Below are positions 1 to 8,500 of a stretch of 34,542 bases of DNA, in pieces. Source of the DNA: Thermodesulfatator atlanticus DSM 21156 (GTDB lineage: Bacteria > Desulfobacterota > Thermodesulfobacteria > Thermodesulfobacteriales > Thermodesulfatatoraceae). Below the pieces are notes generated by a model. That model was not told the DNA's origin, did not search any database, and saw only the letters and a program-made list of their open reading frames with translations. The stretch spans positions 1 to 34,542 of the forward strand of contig NZ_ATXH01000026.1 of NCBI RefSeq assembly GCF_000421585.1, given 5' to 3'. A program made the position numbers and the translations under genes. The first letter of the stretch is position 1; each line of letters begins with the position of its first letter.

Positions 1-395
<395 letters not shown>

Positions 396-430
396 CTCCT
401 TCGCCTCCTCTACACAGGGATAATATTAAA

Positions 431-506
<76 letters not shown>

Positions 507-521
507 TCTAAATATCAAAAA

Positions 522-597
522 TGGAGCGGGAAACGGGACTCGAACCCGCAACCCTCAGCTTGGAAGGCTGATGCTCTACCAATTGAGCTATTCCCGC
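522..597 (-). tRNA. tRNA-Gly (anticodon TCC)
   Basis: A 76-nt cloverleaf lies on the minus strand with acceptor GCGGGAA, an encoded CCA end, and anticodon loop CTTCCAA flanked by TCAGC/GCTGA, giving anticodon TCC. The discriminator is T, as expected for bacterial glycine tRNAs. It sits between tRNA-Tyr and tRNA-Thr in one leftward cluster. Confidence 0.96.
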
Positions 598-616
598 TCC
601 CAAGCGTTCACAAAAA

Positions 617-701
617 TGGTGGAGAGGGGAGGATTCGAACCTCCGAAGGCTACGCCATCGGGTTTACAGCCCGACCCCTTTGGCCGCTCGGGAACCTCTC
701 C
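617..701 (-). tRNA. tRNA-Tyr (anticodon GTA)
   Basis: An 85-nt class II tRNA with a long variable arm lies on the minus strand. The acceptor is GGAGAGG/CCTCTCC, CCA is encoded, and the anticodon stem-loop TCGGG-CTGTAAA-CCCGA gives GTA. It is the first gene of the tRNA-tuf transcript. Its 5' end lies only about 2 nt after the T-tract of the upstream hairpin. Confidence 0.96.
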
Positions 702-702
702 A

Positions 703-737
703 CAAAAACGGCAGGCCAAGTTTCCTCGACCTGCCGT
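703..737 (-). terminator. Hairpin with T-tract between qmoC and tRNA-Tyr
   Basis: On the minus strand ACGGCAGGTC (737-728) pairs with GGCCTGCCGT (717-708) around a 10-nt loop, with one G-T type mismatch, and is followed by TTTTT (708-704). It has the form of an intrinsic terminator for the leftward qmo operon. It also lies at or just after the predicted start of the tRNA-tuf transcript, so it may have a second role at the 5' end of that RNA. Confidence 0.75.
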
Positions 738-743
738 GTGCAA

Positions 744-771
744 AATATAACAATACTTGTATAACTGTCAA
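744..771 (-). promoter_or_regulatory. Sigma-70-type promoter for the tRNA-Tyr-Gly-Thr-tuf operon
   Basis: On the minus strand a perfect -35 box TTGACA (771-766) is separated by 16 nt from TATATT (749-744). The -35 box begins 4 nt past the qmoC stop codon. The predicted start near 737 lies at the foot of the hairpin at 708-737. No other promoter is needed to explain expression of the tRNAs and tuf. Confidence 0.75.
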
Positions 772-774
772 GAA

Positions 775-2052
775 CTAGGCTTCTTTCTTTTCTTCAGCAG
801 CAGCTTCCTCAGAGGAAGACTCTTCCTGTGTCTCCTCCGCCTGCTCTACTTGTTCGGCAACACTAGAAGCCTGGGCTTCCGCCATTTTTTGACGGACACT
901 TGCCATGTAATGGTCGTGAACCATCACCGTGGTGCGGTAAACCAGGTGAGCAAATTTGGAATAGGGAATTCCTAAGAAAAGGACAAAAATACAAGCCAAG
1001 TGGGCCACATACATGGGATAAGCAATAGTCAAATTAAATAAACGCAGATATTGAGCTGCCAAACCTGTAAGGCCTACAAAAAGTACCAAGTAAAGGAAAA
1101 ACCAATCACTATAGGAACTCCGCATTATCCCTTGGGCTTCTTTGGCCTTACGGTTCTGGATGAGGAGAATAGAACCATAAACCAAAATAAAACCACCAAG
1201 GTTACCGAGAATTTTAATGGGATTCCACAAAGGCCAGGGGGTATGAAATATTTCGTTACCAGTTATGGTGCCTACGATATCAGCAAAGAAGAAAACAACC
1301 ATGGTAACAAAAAAGAGAATGATGAATGCCCAGAGCACTAACCTGTGAGCACTATAACGTGGAAGATTTGCCACACATTTTTTAAACCTTTCGTGAGAAA
1401 GGATCTCCCCCAACACCGGGATAATATGATTTTTAATAAGCTCAATGGTGGTTGGCTTGTACGCGATGGGAACCTTATTACTAGCTTCGAGTTGATTCCA
1501 CAATCTTGAAGCTCCGCGAATTGCTACTAAAGCCGCAAAACCTGCCACCGGGAGAAAAATGGCGTCAACCGCTAGTACCGGCAGAAAGCCATGAAATAAT
1601 CCGTGGGAAAAACGAACTGGCTTTTCAAGCTCCGGAAGACCCTGGTGAACCACTAGCAAAACCGCCAAAATAGCAAACAACGCGAAACCAAAAAGAACAA
1701 GAGCTCCGGCAAGACTATTATACAACGACCAAATGAACTTGGGTTCCGAAAGTTCACGAATCGCCATTGCACGAATAGCAGCAAGGACATCCCCAGGACG
1801 GGCTCCACGAGGACAATACGCGGTACAATCACTACACTGGTGACAAAGCCAGATAGCCGGATCTCCTGCCACGCGGTCTGCCATACCCCACTGAGCAAGA
1901 ATCATTTGCTTACGGGGAAAAGGAACTTCATCAGTGGAGAGCGGACAAACCACCGCACAGGTGGCACACTGGTAACACCGTTTTACCGTGTCACCACCGG
2001 ACGCAATTACTCCTTCAACAAATTTTAAATCCGGTTCGACATAATTGGACAT
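775..2052 (-). CDS. qmoC: QmoC, membrane iron-sulfur/cytochrome b-like subunit of the quinone-interacting oxidoreductase
   Basis: QmoC is the membrane subunit of the Qmo complex, which links the quinone pool to APS reductase in sulfate reducers. The N-terminal HdrC-like part binds two [4Fe-4S] clusters: CYQCATCAVVCP (Cys 26, 29, 32, 36) and CHQCSDCTAYCP (Cys 70, 73, 76, 80). The rest is an HdrE/NarI-like membrane domain of several hydrophobic helices. The start at 2052 (MSNYVEPDLK) is chosen because AAGGAGG precedes it; a longer reading from 2103 would begin inside qmoB. The C-terminus ends in about 35 residues very rich in Glu, Ala, Ser and Gln, which looks like a disordered acidic tail added to the core. 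It is the last gene of qmoABC, 13 nt after qmoB. Confidence 0.95.
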   Translation of the reverse strand: MSNYVEPDLKFVEGVIASGGDTVKRCYQCATCAVVCPLSTDEVPFPRKQMILAQWGMADRVAGDPAIWLCHQCSDCTAYCPRGARPGDVLAAIRAMAIRELSEPKFIWSLYNSLAGALVLFGFALFAILAVLLVVHQGLPELEKPVRFSHGLFHGFLPVLAVDAIFLPVAGFAALVAIRGASRLWNQLEASNKVPIAYKPTTIELIKNHIIPVLGEILSHERFKKCVANLPRYSAHRLVLWAFIILFFVTMVVFFFADIVGTITGNEIFHTPWPLWNPIKILGNLGGFILVYGSILLIQNRKAKEAQGIMRSSYSDWFFLYLVLFVGLTGLAAQYLRLFNLTIAYPMYVAHLACIFVLFLGIPYSKFAHLVYRTTVMVHDHYMASVRQKMAEAQASSVAEQVEQAEETQEESSSEEAAAEEKKEA

Positions 2053-2065
2053 ATCTTTTACCTCC

Positions 2066-4279
2066 TTACCAACCTTTAAAGGGGCTTTCGCCAACGGCTT
2101 CAAGTGCTTCTTGAAATTCAGCTAACATCTGCGGCAGTTTATCATAATCGTCAATAGCGACAACCTTAATCACCACTCGTTCAGACTCTAAAGCTAACTG
2201 TTGCAATGTTTCCGCAACGTTTTCCATACGACGATTAGCAAGTTCACTTCCTTTAACGAAGTGACACTGATAGTTCTCCCCATACTTACAACCAAGCATC
2301 AAAACTCCGTCCCAGCCTCCGCTCATAGCGTCACGGATCCAAGCAACGTTAACTGCCCCTAAGCATCGAACCGGAATAAATCTGATGGACATGGGAATGT
2401 TCTTCCGGTGATAAGCAGCCATATCCAAAGCAGGTAGGGCATCGTTTTCACATATAAAGCAAATAACACGGTATTGACCATAATCTGGCTCAGGCATTTC
2501 ACAAGCCTTAAGCATAGAGCTTCCCATGTCGATGTTGTAGTCCTTGAAGTTGATAACACGTTCCGGACAGGCACCAAAGCAAGTACCACAGCGGCGGCAA
2601 CGCGTGGGATTGGGCATAGGAGTACCTTCTGGATCATCATCTAGCGCACCAAATGGACACTCTTCGGTACAACGTTTACACTGCGTACAACGCTTGAAGT
2701 TGAACTCAGGATAGGCATAATCCCAAGTACGCGGATGTACTGCATGGCCGAGCTCTACGGCTTTAAGACACTGGATGGCTTTTAGTGCAGCGCCAGCAGC
2801 GTCTTCCATTGCCTGAGCAGTGGTCATGGGCTGGTGTACACAGCCAGCAGCATATATTCCTGTACGCCTTGTTTCATAGGGAAAACAAATATAGTTTGAG
2901 TCCGCATAACCGTAGAATAATTCAAGTTCTGGAAATCCTGGCCCCTGTCGATACTCAAGAGGAATTATGGGATCATCAGCCGTGGTGGGAACCATTCCTG
3001 TTGCCAAAACTACTAAGTCAACAGGAATAGCCATATCCTCGCCCAAAAGCGTTTCCCCTACTTCTACTACCAGGCGTCCGTCATCAGCCTGACTCAAGCC
3101 CTTGAATTCTGCTTTGGTTAAAAACACACCTGGATCATCCTGAAGGGCAAGATAAAAATTCTCGTAAATACCAGTGGTCCGCATGTCTTTGTAAAAGATA
3201 TAGGCCTTTGCCTCGCTATCCATCTCGCGCAAAAGCTTAGCCTGCTTGAGAGATGCCAAACAACAAACGCCAGAACAGTAAGGAAGATGATTCTCATCGC
3301 GCTGGCCAGCACACTGGATAAAAGCAACACTCTTTATCGGGGAACCATCAGAGGGGCGCTTGAGCTCCCCTTTGGCAAGCATTTCTTCAAACTGGACGTT
3401 AGTAACTACATCGGGATATTTTCCATAACCGTAAGGTTCTTCAAGCTTTGAAGCGTCGTATGGTTTCCAACCGGTTGCCACTACTATCGCGCCAATGCGA
3501 ACAGTCTCTTCCCCGCCCCCAGTCTTGTAGGTAACATTAAAGGCTCCAGGCGCTCCTGCAATCTTTTCTACCGTTGCTCCGGTAACAACTTTAATTTTGT
3601 CGTTAGCCTGGACATCTTCGATAAGCTTTTTAACTACCGGATCAACCAGGTTTTTATAAGGATGGCCAGGCTCAAGCTGTTTTTTCATCTTGGCCACAAA
3701 GCCACCAAGTTCACTTTCTTTCTCAACTAGTATTGCTTCATATCCTGCCTTGGCTACTTCCAAAGCAGCGGTAAGCCCGGCAACACCGGCACCCATAACC
3801 AAAATGGTTTTACTAATTTCTTCCTCTGGCTTATAGGGCTCTGGAGGCGCTATCTTCTGGGCCTTAACTACCCCCATCCTGACATAGTCTTTGGCCAAGG
3901 CCATAAGCTCGTCTTTAAAAGAAACACCCTCGACAAACTCGATCTGGCTTTCGTCTTCTGGCATTTCTTGGCCTTCTTCAAGTTTGGGCCAGCGGCTCCA
4001 AACCACTTCTTCACGAAGGCTTACGCGCACCACAGGCAAGTTGCCGAAATCAAAAACATCGTAGTTAACTCTCTGTGAACAGGCGCAAATAACAACACTA
4101 TCAAGCTCATTTTCCTTGATAGCTGACTTTATGGCTTCAACCCCTTCCTTGCCACACAAAAAGGGCATTGAAGCACAATAAGCACAACCCTGCTCATTGG
4201 CAGCGGCTTCAAGGTCAGCAACATCTAAACGATCGCCAATATTACAGGAGGTGCAAATAAATACTCCTATTTTTTCCAT
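2066..4279 (-). CDS. qmoB: QmoB, HdrA/MvhD-like flavoprotein subunit of the Qmo complex
   Basis: QmoB is a cytoplasmic FAD and iron-sulfur protein (737 aa) related to heterodisulfide reductase HdrA. The first ~140 residues form an HdrA-type N-terminal region with MEKIGVFICTSCNIGD and a CACSQR motif. A Rossmann FAD-binding motif follows (VMGAGVAGLTAALEVAKAG, around residue 160). A ferredoxin region near 550-600 has CTQCKRCTEECP and CRRCGTCFGACP. The last ~140 residues resemble MvhD (electron-transfer subunit of F420-non-reducing hydrogenase), with CFICEN and CLGAVN. This domain order is the usual one for QmoB. A GGGGG-type ribosome site precedes the ATG. It lies 6 nt after qmoA in the same operon and is intact. 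Confidence 0.96.
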   Translation of the reverse strand: MEKIGVFICTSCNIGDRLDVADLEAAANEQGCAYCASMPFLCGKEGVEAIKSAIKENELDSVVICACSQRVNYDVFDFGNLPVVRVSLREEVVWSRWPKLEEGQEMPEDESQIEFVEGVSFKDELMALAKDYVRMGVVKAQKIAPPEPYKPEEEISKTILVMGAGVAGLTAALEVAKAGYEAILVEKESELGGFVAKMKKQLEPGHPYKNLVDPVVKKLIEDVQANDKIKVVTGATVEKIAGAPGAFNVTYKTGGGEETVRIGAIVVATGWKPYDASKLEEPYGYGKYPDVVTNVQFEEMLAKGELKRPSDGSPIKSVAFIQCAGQRDENHLPYCSGVCCLASLKQAKLLREMDSEAKAYIFYKDMRTTGIYENFYLALQDDPGVFLTKAEFKGLSQADDGRLVVEVGETLLGEDMAIPVDLVVLATGMVPTTADDPIIPLEYRQGPGFPELELFYGYADSNYICFPYETRRTGIYAAGCVHQPMTTAQAMEDAAGAALKAIQCLKAVELGHAVHPRTWDYAYPEFNFKRCTQCKRCTEECPFGALDDDPEGTPMPNPTRCRRCGTCFGACPERVINFKDYNIDMGSSMLKACEMPEPDYGQYRVICFICENDALPALDMAAYHRKNIPMSIRFIPVRCLGAVNVAWIRDAMSGGWDGVLMLGCKYGENYQCHFVKGSELANRRMENVAETLQQLALESERVVIKVVAIDDYDKLPQMLAEFQEALEAVGESPFKGW

Positions 4280-4285
4280 GGATAT

Positions 4286-5539
4286 TTACCCCCTTACCAA
4301 AGTTTGGATAGCTTTTAAGGCCGCAGCAGTGGCCGTTTCATTCGAAGACATAACGTCAAGTGGAATCCTAGCACAACCGCAGGCGTACATACCCTTGGCC
4401 TCGCTAGGTATCACAAAGCCGTTTTCATCAACATCTAAAATCTGAGGAATCTCCTCTCCTGCAAGGCTTGGCTGCATTCCTGTGGCAAGAACTACCATAT
4501 TTACCCGCTGCTGAACTTTCTTCCCGGATAAAGTGTCTTCGGCAATGACGATTAGATCGCCATTATCAGCCTGCTGGATATCAGCAACCTTACCCTTGAT
4601 GAATTCGATATTAGCCTCCTCCTTGGCACGATTTAAAAACTTCTCATATCGGCCAGGAGTACGAATATCAATATAAAAGATGTAGGCCTTCCCTTCTGGA
4701 TTTTGCTCTGCAAAATAGATGCTATGTTTAAGAGAAGCCAAGCAGCAAATGTACGAACAATAAGGCAGGTGGTTCTCATCCCTTGAACCAGCACACTGAA
4801 CAAAGGCAATCGTCTGAGGCACCGTTTGATCAGAAGGCCTTAAGATTTTGCCTCCGGTCGGACCATTTGGAGCTGCCAGACGCTCCATCTGCATATTGGT
4901 TATCACGTTTTCAAAACCTGGCTGGCCATATTTCAAATTATCAAGCTTAGTGGCGTCATAAGGCTTCCATCCGGTAGCCCAGATGATCGCCCCTACTTCT
5001 AAGGTGATGGTCTGAGGCTGCATATCGGAATCGATAGCATTGTATTTGCAGGCCTCTTTGATGCGTTCAAGATCTCCCTCAGCCAAGGCGCTCTTATCAA
5101 GCACATATCTTGCCGGAAAAGCATGTTCATGTGTCAAATAGATTGCTTTGGTTTTTCTCAACCCAAAATTGAAAGTATCTTCCCGCTCCCCTTGGCAAAC
5201 TTTCTCACACTCCCCACAGCAAGTGCAATTTTCGTTCACATACCTGGGCGCAATTTCTACCGTGACTTTATAATTTCCAGGGCCACCTTCGATATTTTTG
5301 ACCGTGGCCATGGTATAAAACTTGATACGCGGATTCTCTTTAATACGACGATAGTTTATCTCAAGGCCACAGGCTGGAGGGCAAAGCTTTGGAAAGTAAT
5401 AACGTAGCTGGTTAACCCTTCCCCCAAGAAATGGTTCTTTTTCTATCAAAATCACGTCATATTCCATTTCTGCTGCTTCTACCGCAGCAGTAACCCCACT
5501 AATACCCCCGCCTACTACGAGGATTTTACCTTCTCCCAT
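4286..5539 (-). CDS. qmoA: QmoA, HdrA-like flavoprotein subunit of the Qmo complex
   Basis: QmoA (417 aa) is the smaller HdrA-like FAD subunit of the quinone-interacting membrane-bound oxidoreductase. The FAD motif ILVVGGGISGVTAAVEAAE is at the very N-terminus. A Cys-rich segment ENCTCCGECEKVC is near residue 105. The conserved block with CAGSRDENHLPYCSYICC is near 250, and the second dinucleotide-fold motif VVLATGMQPS is near 355. The start ATG is preceded by AGGAGG. It is the first gene of qmoABC and lies about 140 nt downstream of aprA, beyond a terminator, so it is either separately transcribed or fed by read-through from aprBA. Confidence 0.96.
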   Translation of the reverse strand: MGEGKILVVGGGISGVTAAVEAAEMEYDVILIEKEPFLGGRVNQLRYYFPKLCPPACGLEINYRRIKENPRIKFYTMATVKNIEGGPGNYKVTVEIAPRYVNENCTCCGECEKVCQGEREDTFNFGLRKTKAIYLTHEHAFPARYVLDKSALAEGDLERIKEACKYNAIDSDMQPQTITLEVGAIIWATGWKPYDATKLDNLKYGQPGFENVITNMQMERLAAPNGPTGGKILRPSDQTVPQTIAFVQCAGSRDENHLPYCSYICCLASLKHSIYFAEQNPEGKAYIFYIDIRTPGRYEKFLNRAKEEANIEFIKGKVADIQQADNGDLIVIAEDTLSGKKVQQRVNMVVLATGMQPSLAGEEIPQILDVDENGFVIPSEAKGMYACGCARIPLDVMSSNETATAAALKAIQTLVRG

Positions 5540-5612
5540 AACCGCCTCCTGTAATGGAATTTCCTCTGCTCAGAACTCAAACCCCTAAGAGGGTTTCAGC
5601 TCTAAACAGAGT

Positions 5613-5656
5613 TAAAAAAAACTCCAGGCACCGCAAGAAGCGGCACCTGGAGTTTT
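5613..5656 (-). terminator. Intrinsic terminator after aprA
   Basis: On the minus strand AACTCCAGG (5654-5646) pairs with CCTGGAGTT (5628-5620), with an inner CCGC/GCGG pair, followed by a run of eight T residues (5620-5613). It stands between aprA and qmoA and should at least reduce read-through from aprBA into qmoABC. Confidence 0.85.
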
Positions 5657-5676
5657 TGCTCAATCAGGATTCATCA

Positions 5677-7677
5677 CTAGGGTCCCAGAGGATCAGGGAT
5701 GATCTGGACATAGGGGAACTTCTCCATTTCCCATTCGCCGCTTTCAGGGTTGTAGCGGGAAAGGGTGAAGCAGCGCCATTCAGCTTCATTGAGCTCGGGG
5801 AAGTCAGCACGGTAGTAGTAACCAGGATAACGGGTTTCCTCTCTGAAGAGCACGTGACGGAGGTGAAGCTCAGCAGTCCATACACGGTGAATGTTTTCCC
5901 AGGCCCTCATGAGCTCGTGGAGGTCACGAGCAGCAGCGAGCTGCATATCTTCTTTGAGCATGTTGAGAAGTTCGAGACCACGCTCAAGCATGACCTTGTT
6001 GGTCTGATAGTAGGTAGCGATACCAGCAACATACTCGTCCATAAGCTTCATAAGACGAGTCTGGATCTGCTTAGGCAACAAGTAATTGGGGTTGACTTCA
6101 TAAGCGGTAGTAGCTTCCTTGTATTGTTCAAAACGATACCAAGGAGCATAGATCTCTTTCTTAAGAGCCTCGGGATCTTCTTTAGGAGTAGGAGTATAGT
6201 CTTTGTTGTCAAGGCAGAACTTAACCATGGCCTTGGCAGCAATACGACCTTCCACGTGAGCACCAGAGGAGAACTTGTGACCGCAAGCACCAACAGTGTC
6301 ACCAGCACAGAACATTCCTTTAACCGTGGTCATACGGTTATAAAGGCCGATTTCCTTCCAAGGCTCTTTGTACTGATCAGGTACCCAGTCTTCATCCGGA
6401 CCGCAGCACCAGGCACCAGCACAACCGGCGTGAGAACCAAGGAAGTAAGGCTCAGTAGGCATAATTTCAGAAGGAACTTTTTCAGGCTCGATGTTCAAGC
6501 AAGCCCAAAGACCAGCCTGGGTTACGCACATGTCAAGGAAGTCTTCCCAGGCTTCGGCTTCAAGCTTCTTGAACTCTTTTTTATCCATGTTTTTCATGGC
6601 TTCCTGAAGGGCCCACTCGGTGTGGATGTAAATAGGACCACGGCCCTCTTTCATCTCGATGAGCATAGCGTGGTTACGGAGACAGGTGCCGATAACGGAA
6701 GCTTCACTGTAAGGCTTAAACTTCTCAAGTTCGCCCTTATGCTTGGCAATGTAGTCTTCGCCAAAGGCGTTGCTAGCGCGAGCCTTGAAGAGCAAGAACC
6801 AAGCACCAACCGGACCATAACCGTCTTTAAAACGAGCAGGTACGAAGCGGTTTTCCATGAGCACGAGCTTGGCACCGCTCATAGCACACATGGCGTAACC
6901 AGAACCAGGGTTCCAGACAGGATACCAGGCACGACCCTGACCTTCACCAACAGAACGAGGACGGAAAATGTTAACCGCACCGCCAGTGGCAATCAAGGTA
7001 GCCTTAGCTTTAATGATGAAAAGCTTGTTCTCACGAACAGAGAAACCTACACCACCACAGCAGCGGTTAGGTTCATTGGCATCCATCAAAGGACGAACGA
7101 TAAATACACGTTCAAGGATCTCACCATTTTCACCGAGCTGTTCCATGGCGTTCTTGGCAGCCTCAGCAACGATGCACTTATAGGATTCACCGTTGATCAT
7201 GATCTGCCAGCGACCAGAACGAACAGGCTTGGCACCAGACTTAAGGGTCATTCCCTTGGCCTTGGCCTCAGCACCATCAAGCACTTTGCCATCATCAGTG
7301 CGTTTCCAGATAGGAAGACCCCATTCTTCGAAAGCCATAACAGTGTCATCAACGTGGCGACCTACGTCAAAGGAGAGGTCTTCACGGATGATACCCATAA
7401 GGTCACAGCGGACCATGCGGACATAGTCATCGGGCTTATTCTCACCAATGTAGGTGTTAATAGCAGAAAGCCCCATGGCTACCGCGCCAGAACGCTCAAG
7501 AGCGGCTTTATCTACCAAGGTGACTTTAAGACCAGCAGGCTTGGCCCAGCGTACCGCTTCAACCGCGGCGCCGCAGCAAGCCATACCGCCACCAACCAAA
7601 AGAATGTCGGTTTCCTTTTCTACGATCTCAGGCTCAGCACAAGGAAGCCCAGGATTGTATGACCAAATCTTTCCCAT
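5677..7677 (-). CDS. aprA: Adenylylsulfate (APS) reductase, alpha subunit
   Basis: AprA is the FAD-containing catalytic subunit of dissimilatory APS reductase, which reduces APS to AMP and sulfite in the cytoplasm. The protein has 666 aa, the normal length. It begins MGKIWSYNPGLPCAEPEIVEKETDILLVGGGMACCGAAVEA, where the GGGMACCGAA part is the FAD dinucleotide-binding motif of the fumarate-reductase fold. The segment CAGDTVGACGHKFSSGAHVEGRIAAKAM is the second FAD contact region typical of the family. GGAGG precedes the ATG. It lies about 50 nt after aprB in the same leftward operon. A reading frame of 702 codons opposite this gene is an antisense shadow. Confidence 0.98.
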   Translation of the reverse strand: MGKIWSYNPGLPCAEPEIVEKETDILLVGGGMACCGAAVEAVRWAKPAGLKVTLVDKAALERSGAVAMGLSAINTYIGENKPDDYVRMVRCDLMGIIREDLSFDVGRHVDDTVMAFEEWGLPIWKRTDDGKVLDGAEAKAKGMTLKSGAKPVRSGRWQIMINGESYKCIVAEAAKNAMEQLGENGEILERVFIVRPLMDANEPNRCCGGVGFSVRENKLFIIKAKATLIATGGAVNIFRPRSVGEGQGRAWYPVWNPGSGYAMCAMSGAKLVLMENRFVPARFKDGYGPVGAWFLLFKARASNAFGEDYIAKHKGELEKFKPYSEASVIGTCLRNHAMLIEMKEGRGPIYIHTEWALQEAMKNMDKKEFKKLEAEAWEDFLDMCVTQAGLWACLNIEPEKVPSEIMPTEPYFLGSHAGCAGAWCCGPDEDWVPDQYKEPWKEIGLYNRMTTVKGMFCAGDTVGACGHKFSSGAHVEGRIAAKAMVKFCLDNKDYTPTPKEDPEALKKEIYAPWYRFEQYKEATTAYEVNPNYLLPKQIQTRLMKLMDEYVAGIATYYQTNKVMLERGLELLNMLKEDMQLAAARDLHELMRAWENIHRVWTAELHLRHVLFREETRYPGYYYRADFPELNEAEWRCFTLSRYNPESGEWEMEKFPYVQIIPDPLGP

Positions 7678-7727
7678 AGTACCCTCCTTTTTATCTAAAA
7701 ATTTTTGATTTCGATTTCATCAATCAA

Positions 7728-8180
7728 TTACTTCCATGCTACGGCTTCAGGAACCGCAGGAGTTACATTGTCAGCAACCTGAGTAAATAAACGATTGTCA
7801 CCAACTGCAGAAAGATCAGGATCTGGCTTACCAAGAGCAGGATCGGCTTCACCTTCGGGTGTAGTACGGATAGGGAACTTAAAGCGCTTTACTACGCCGT
7901 TACGGAACTTAATGGTCCACATAATGTCAGTGGTTCCACGCATGGGCTGACAGGTTCCACCAAGGGGAGCAAAGTCAGCATAGTGACGGACCATAATAGC
8001 GCCTTGAGGGCAAATCTTAACACAAGAATAGCACTCCCAGCACTGATCTGGTTCCTGGTTGTAAGCTTTCATGGCCTCGGTATCGAGAATCATCAAGTCG
8101 TTCGGACAGATGTACATGCAAGCCGTTTTTTCACCGCCCTTACATCCGTCACACTTCTCAGGGTTTACATAGCTCGGCAT
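7728..8180 (-). CDS. aprB: Adenylylsulfate (APS) reductase, beta subunit
   Basis: AprB (150 aa) is the ferredoxin-like electron-input subunit of APS reductase. It carries two [4Fe-4S] cluster motifs: CDGCKGGEKTACMYICP, with the insertion typical of AprB, near residues 10-26, and CWECYSCVKICP near residues 47-58. The C-terminal ~60 residues form the tail that wraps round AprA in known structures. The start MPSYVNPEKC is preceded by AAGGAGG. It is the first gene after the promoter at 8299-8327, and a transcript from there would carry a ~110-nt leader. Confidence 0.98.
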   Translation of the reverse strand: MPSYVNPEKCDGCKGGEKTACMYICPNDLMILDTEAMKAYNQEPDQCWECYSCVKICPQGAIMVRHYADFAPLGGTCQPMRGTTDIMWTIKFRNGVVKRFKFPIRTTPEGEADPALGKPDPDLSAVGDNRLFTQVADNVTPAVPEAVAWK

Positions 8181-8264
8181 ACTCCTACCTCCTTATTTTG
8201 TTTTTATACAACCCTAACGATAGGGAAAACCCGCTCTATGAAACATTAAGGCTTTTTGAATTTT

Positions 8265-8286
8265 ACTAAATGAACGTTCACTCATT
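8265..8286. promoter_or_regulatory. Palindromic operator-like site at the apr transcription start
   Basis: The core TGAACGTTCA (8271-8280) is a perfect 10-bp palindrome, and alternating flanking positions (8269/8282, 8267/8284, 8265/8286) also match. It lies 6 to 27 nt downstream of the predicted start of the apr transcript, a place where a bound repressor would block elongation or initiation. The pattern resembles operators of TetR-family regulators; that link is inference and no regulator gene is present nearby. Confidence 0.5.
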
Positions 8287-8298
8287 TTGTCGAAAAAT

Positions 8299-8327
8299 CT
8301 TATACGTTGGCAACATTTTGGTGTCAA
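8299..8327 (-). promoter_or_regulatory. Sigma-70-type promoter of the aprBA operon
   Basis: On the minus strand the consensus -35 box TTGACA (8327-8322) is followed after exactly 17 nt by TATAAG (8304-8299). The predicted start is near 8292. It is the best-matching promoter in the window, as expected for genes of a highly expressed energy-metabolism enzyme. Confidence 0.8.
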
Positions 8328-8500
8328 GGCAAATTTAAGCAATTAACTGAGATAAAATCGGTTTAATCCCCATTAAAAACCTTTTTTTTCTCGTTTTTTG
8401 AAAAAATTTATTCTTTGTCTCCCTTTTTTTAGTTAAGAAGAAAGCTAGTTTTTTCATGAACAATGTGTGACAATTGAAGAAATTTTTAAGGGCTCAGAAA
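8328..8500. other. Intergenic stretch between the apr promoter and mobA
   Basis: This is AT-rich DNA with several T-tracts (around 8382-8400 and 8425-8431) and no coding frame. It must hold the promoter of the rightward mobA gene, but I could not pick a convincing -35/-10 pair. Confidence 0.4.

Noticed and set aside
5554-7662. A 702-codon open frame on the plus strand opposite aprA
   Set aside because: It lies exactly antisense to aprA, which is a certain gene. The translation has no recognisable domain, and the long frame results from the codon choice of aprA, which avoids reverse stop codons.
8328-8500. Possible riboswitch before mobA (Moco-type)
   Set aside because: The stretch is AT-rich with T-tracts, and I could not fold a structure with the conserved elements of a Moco RNA motif.
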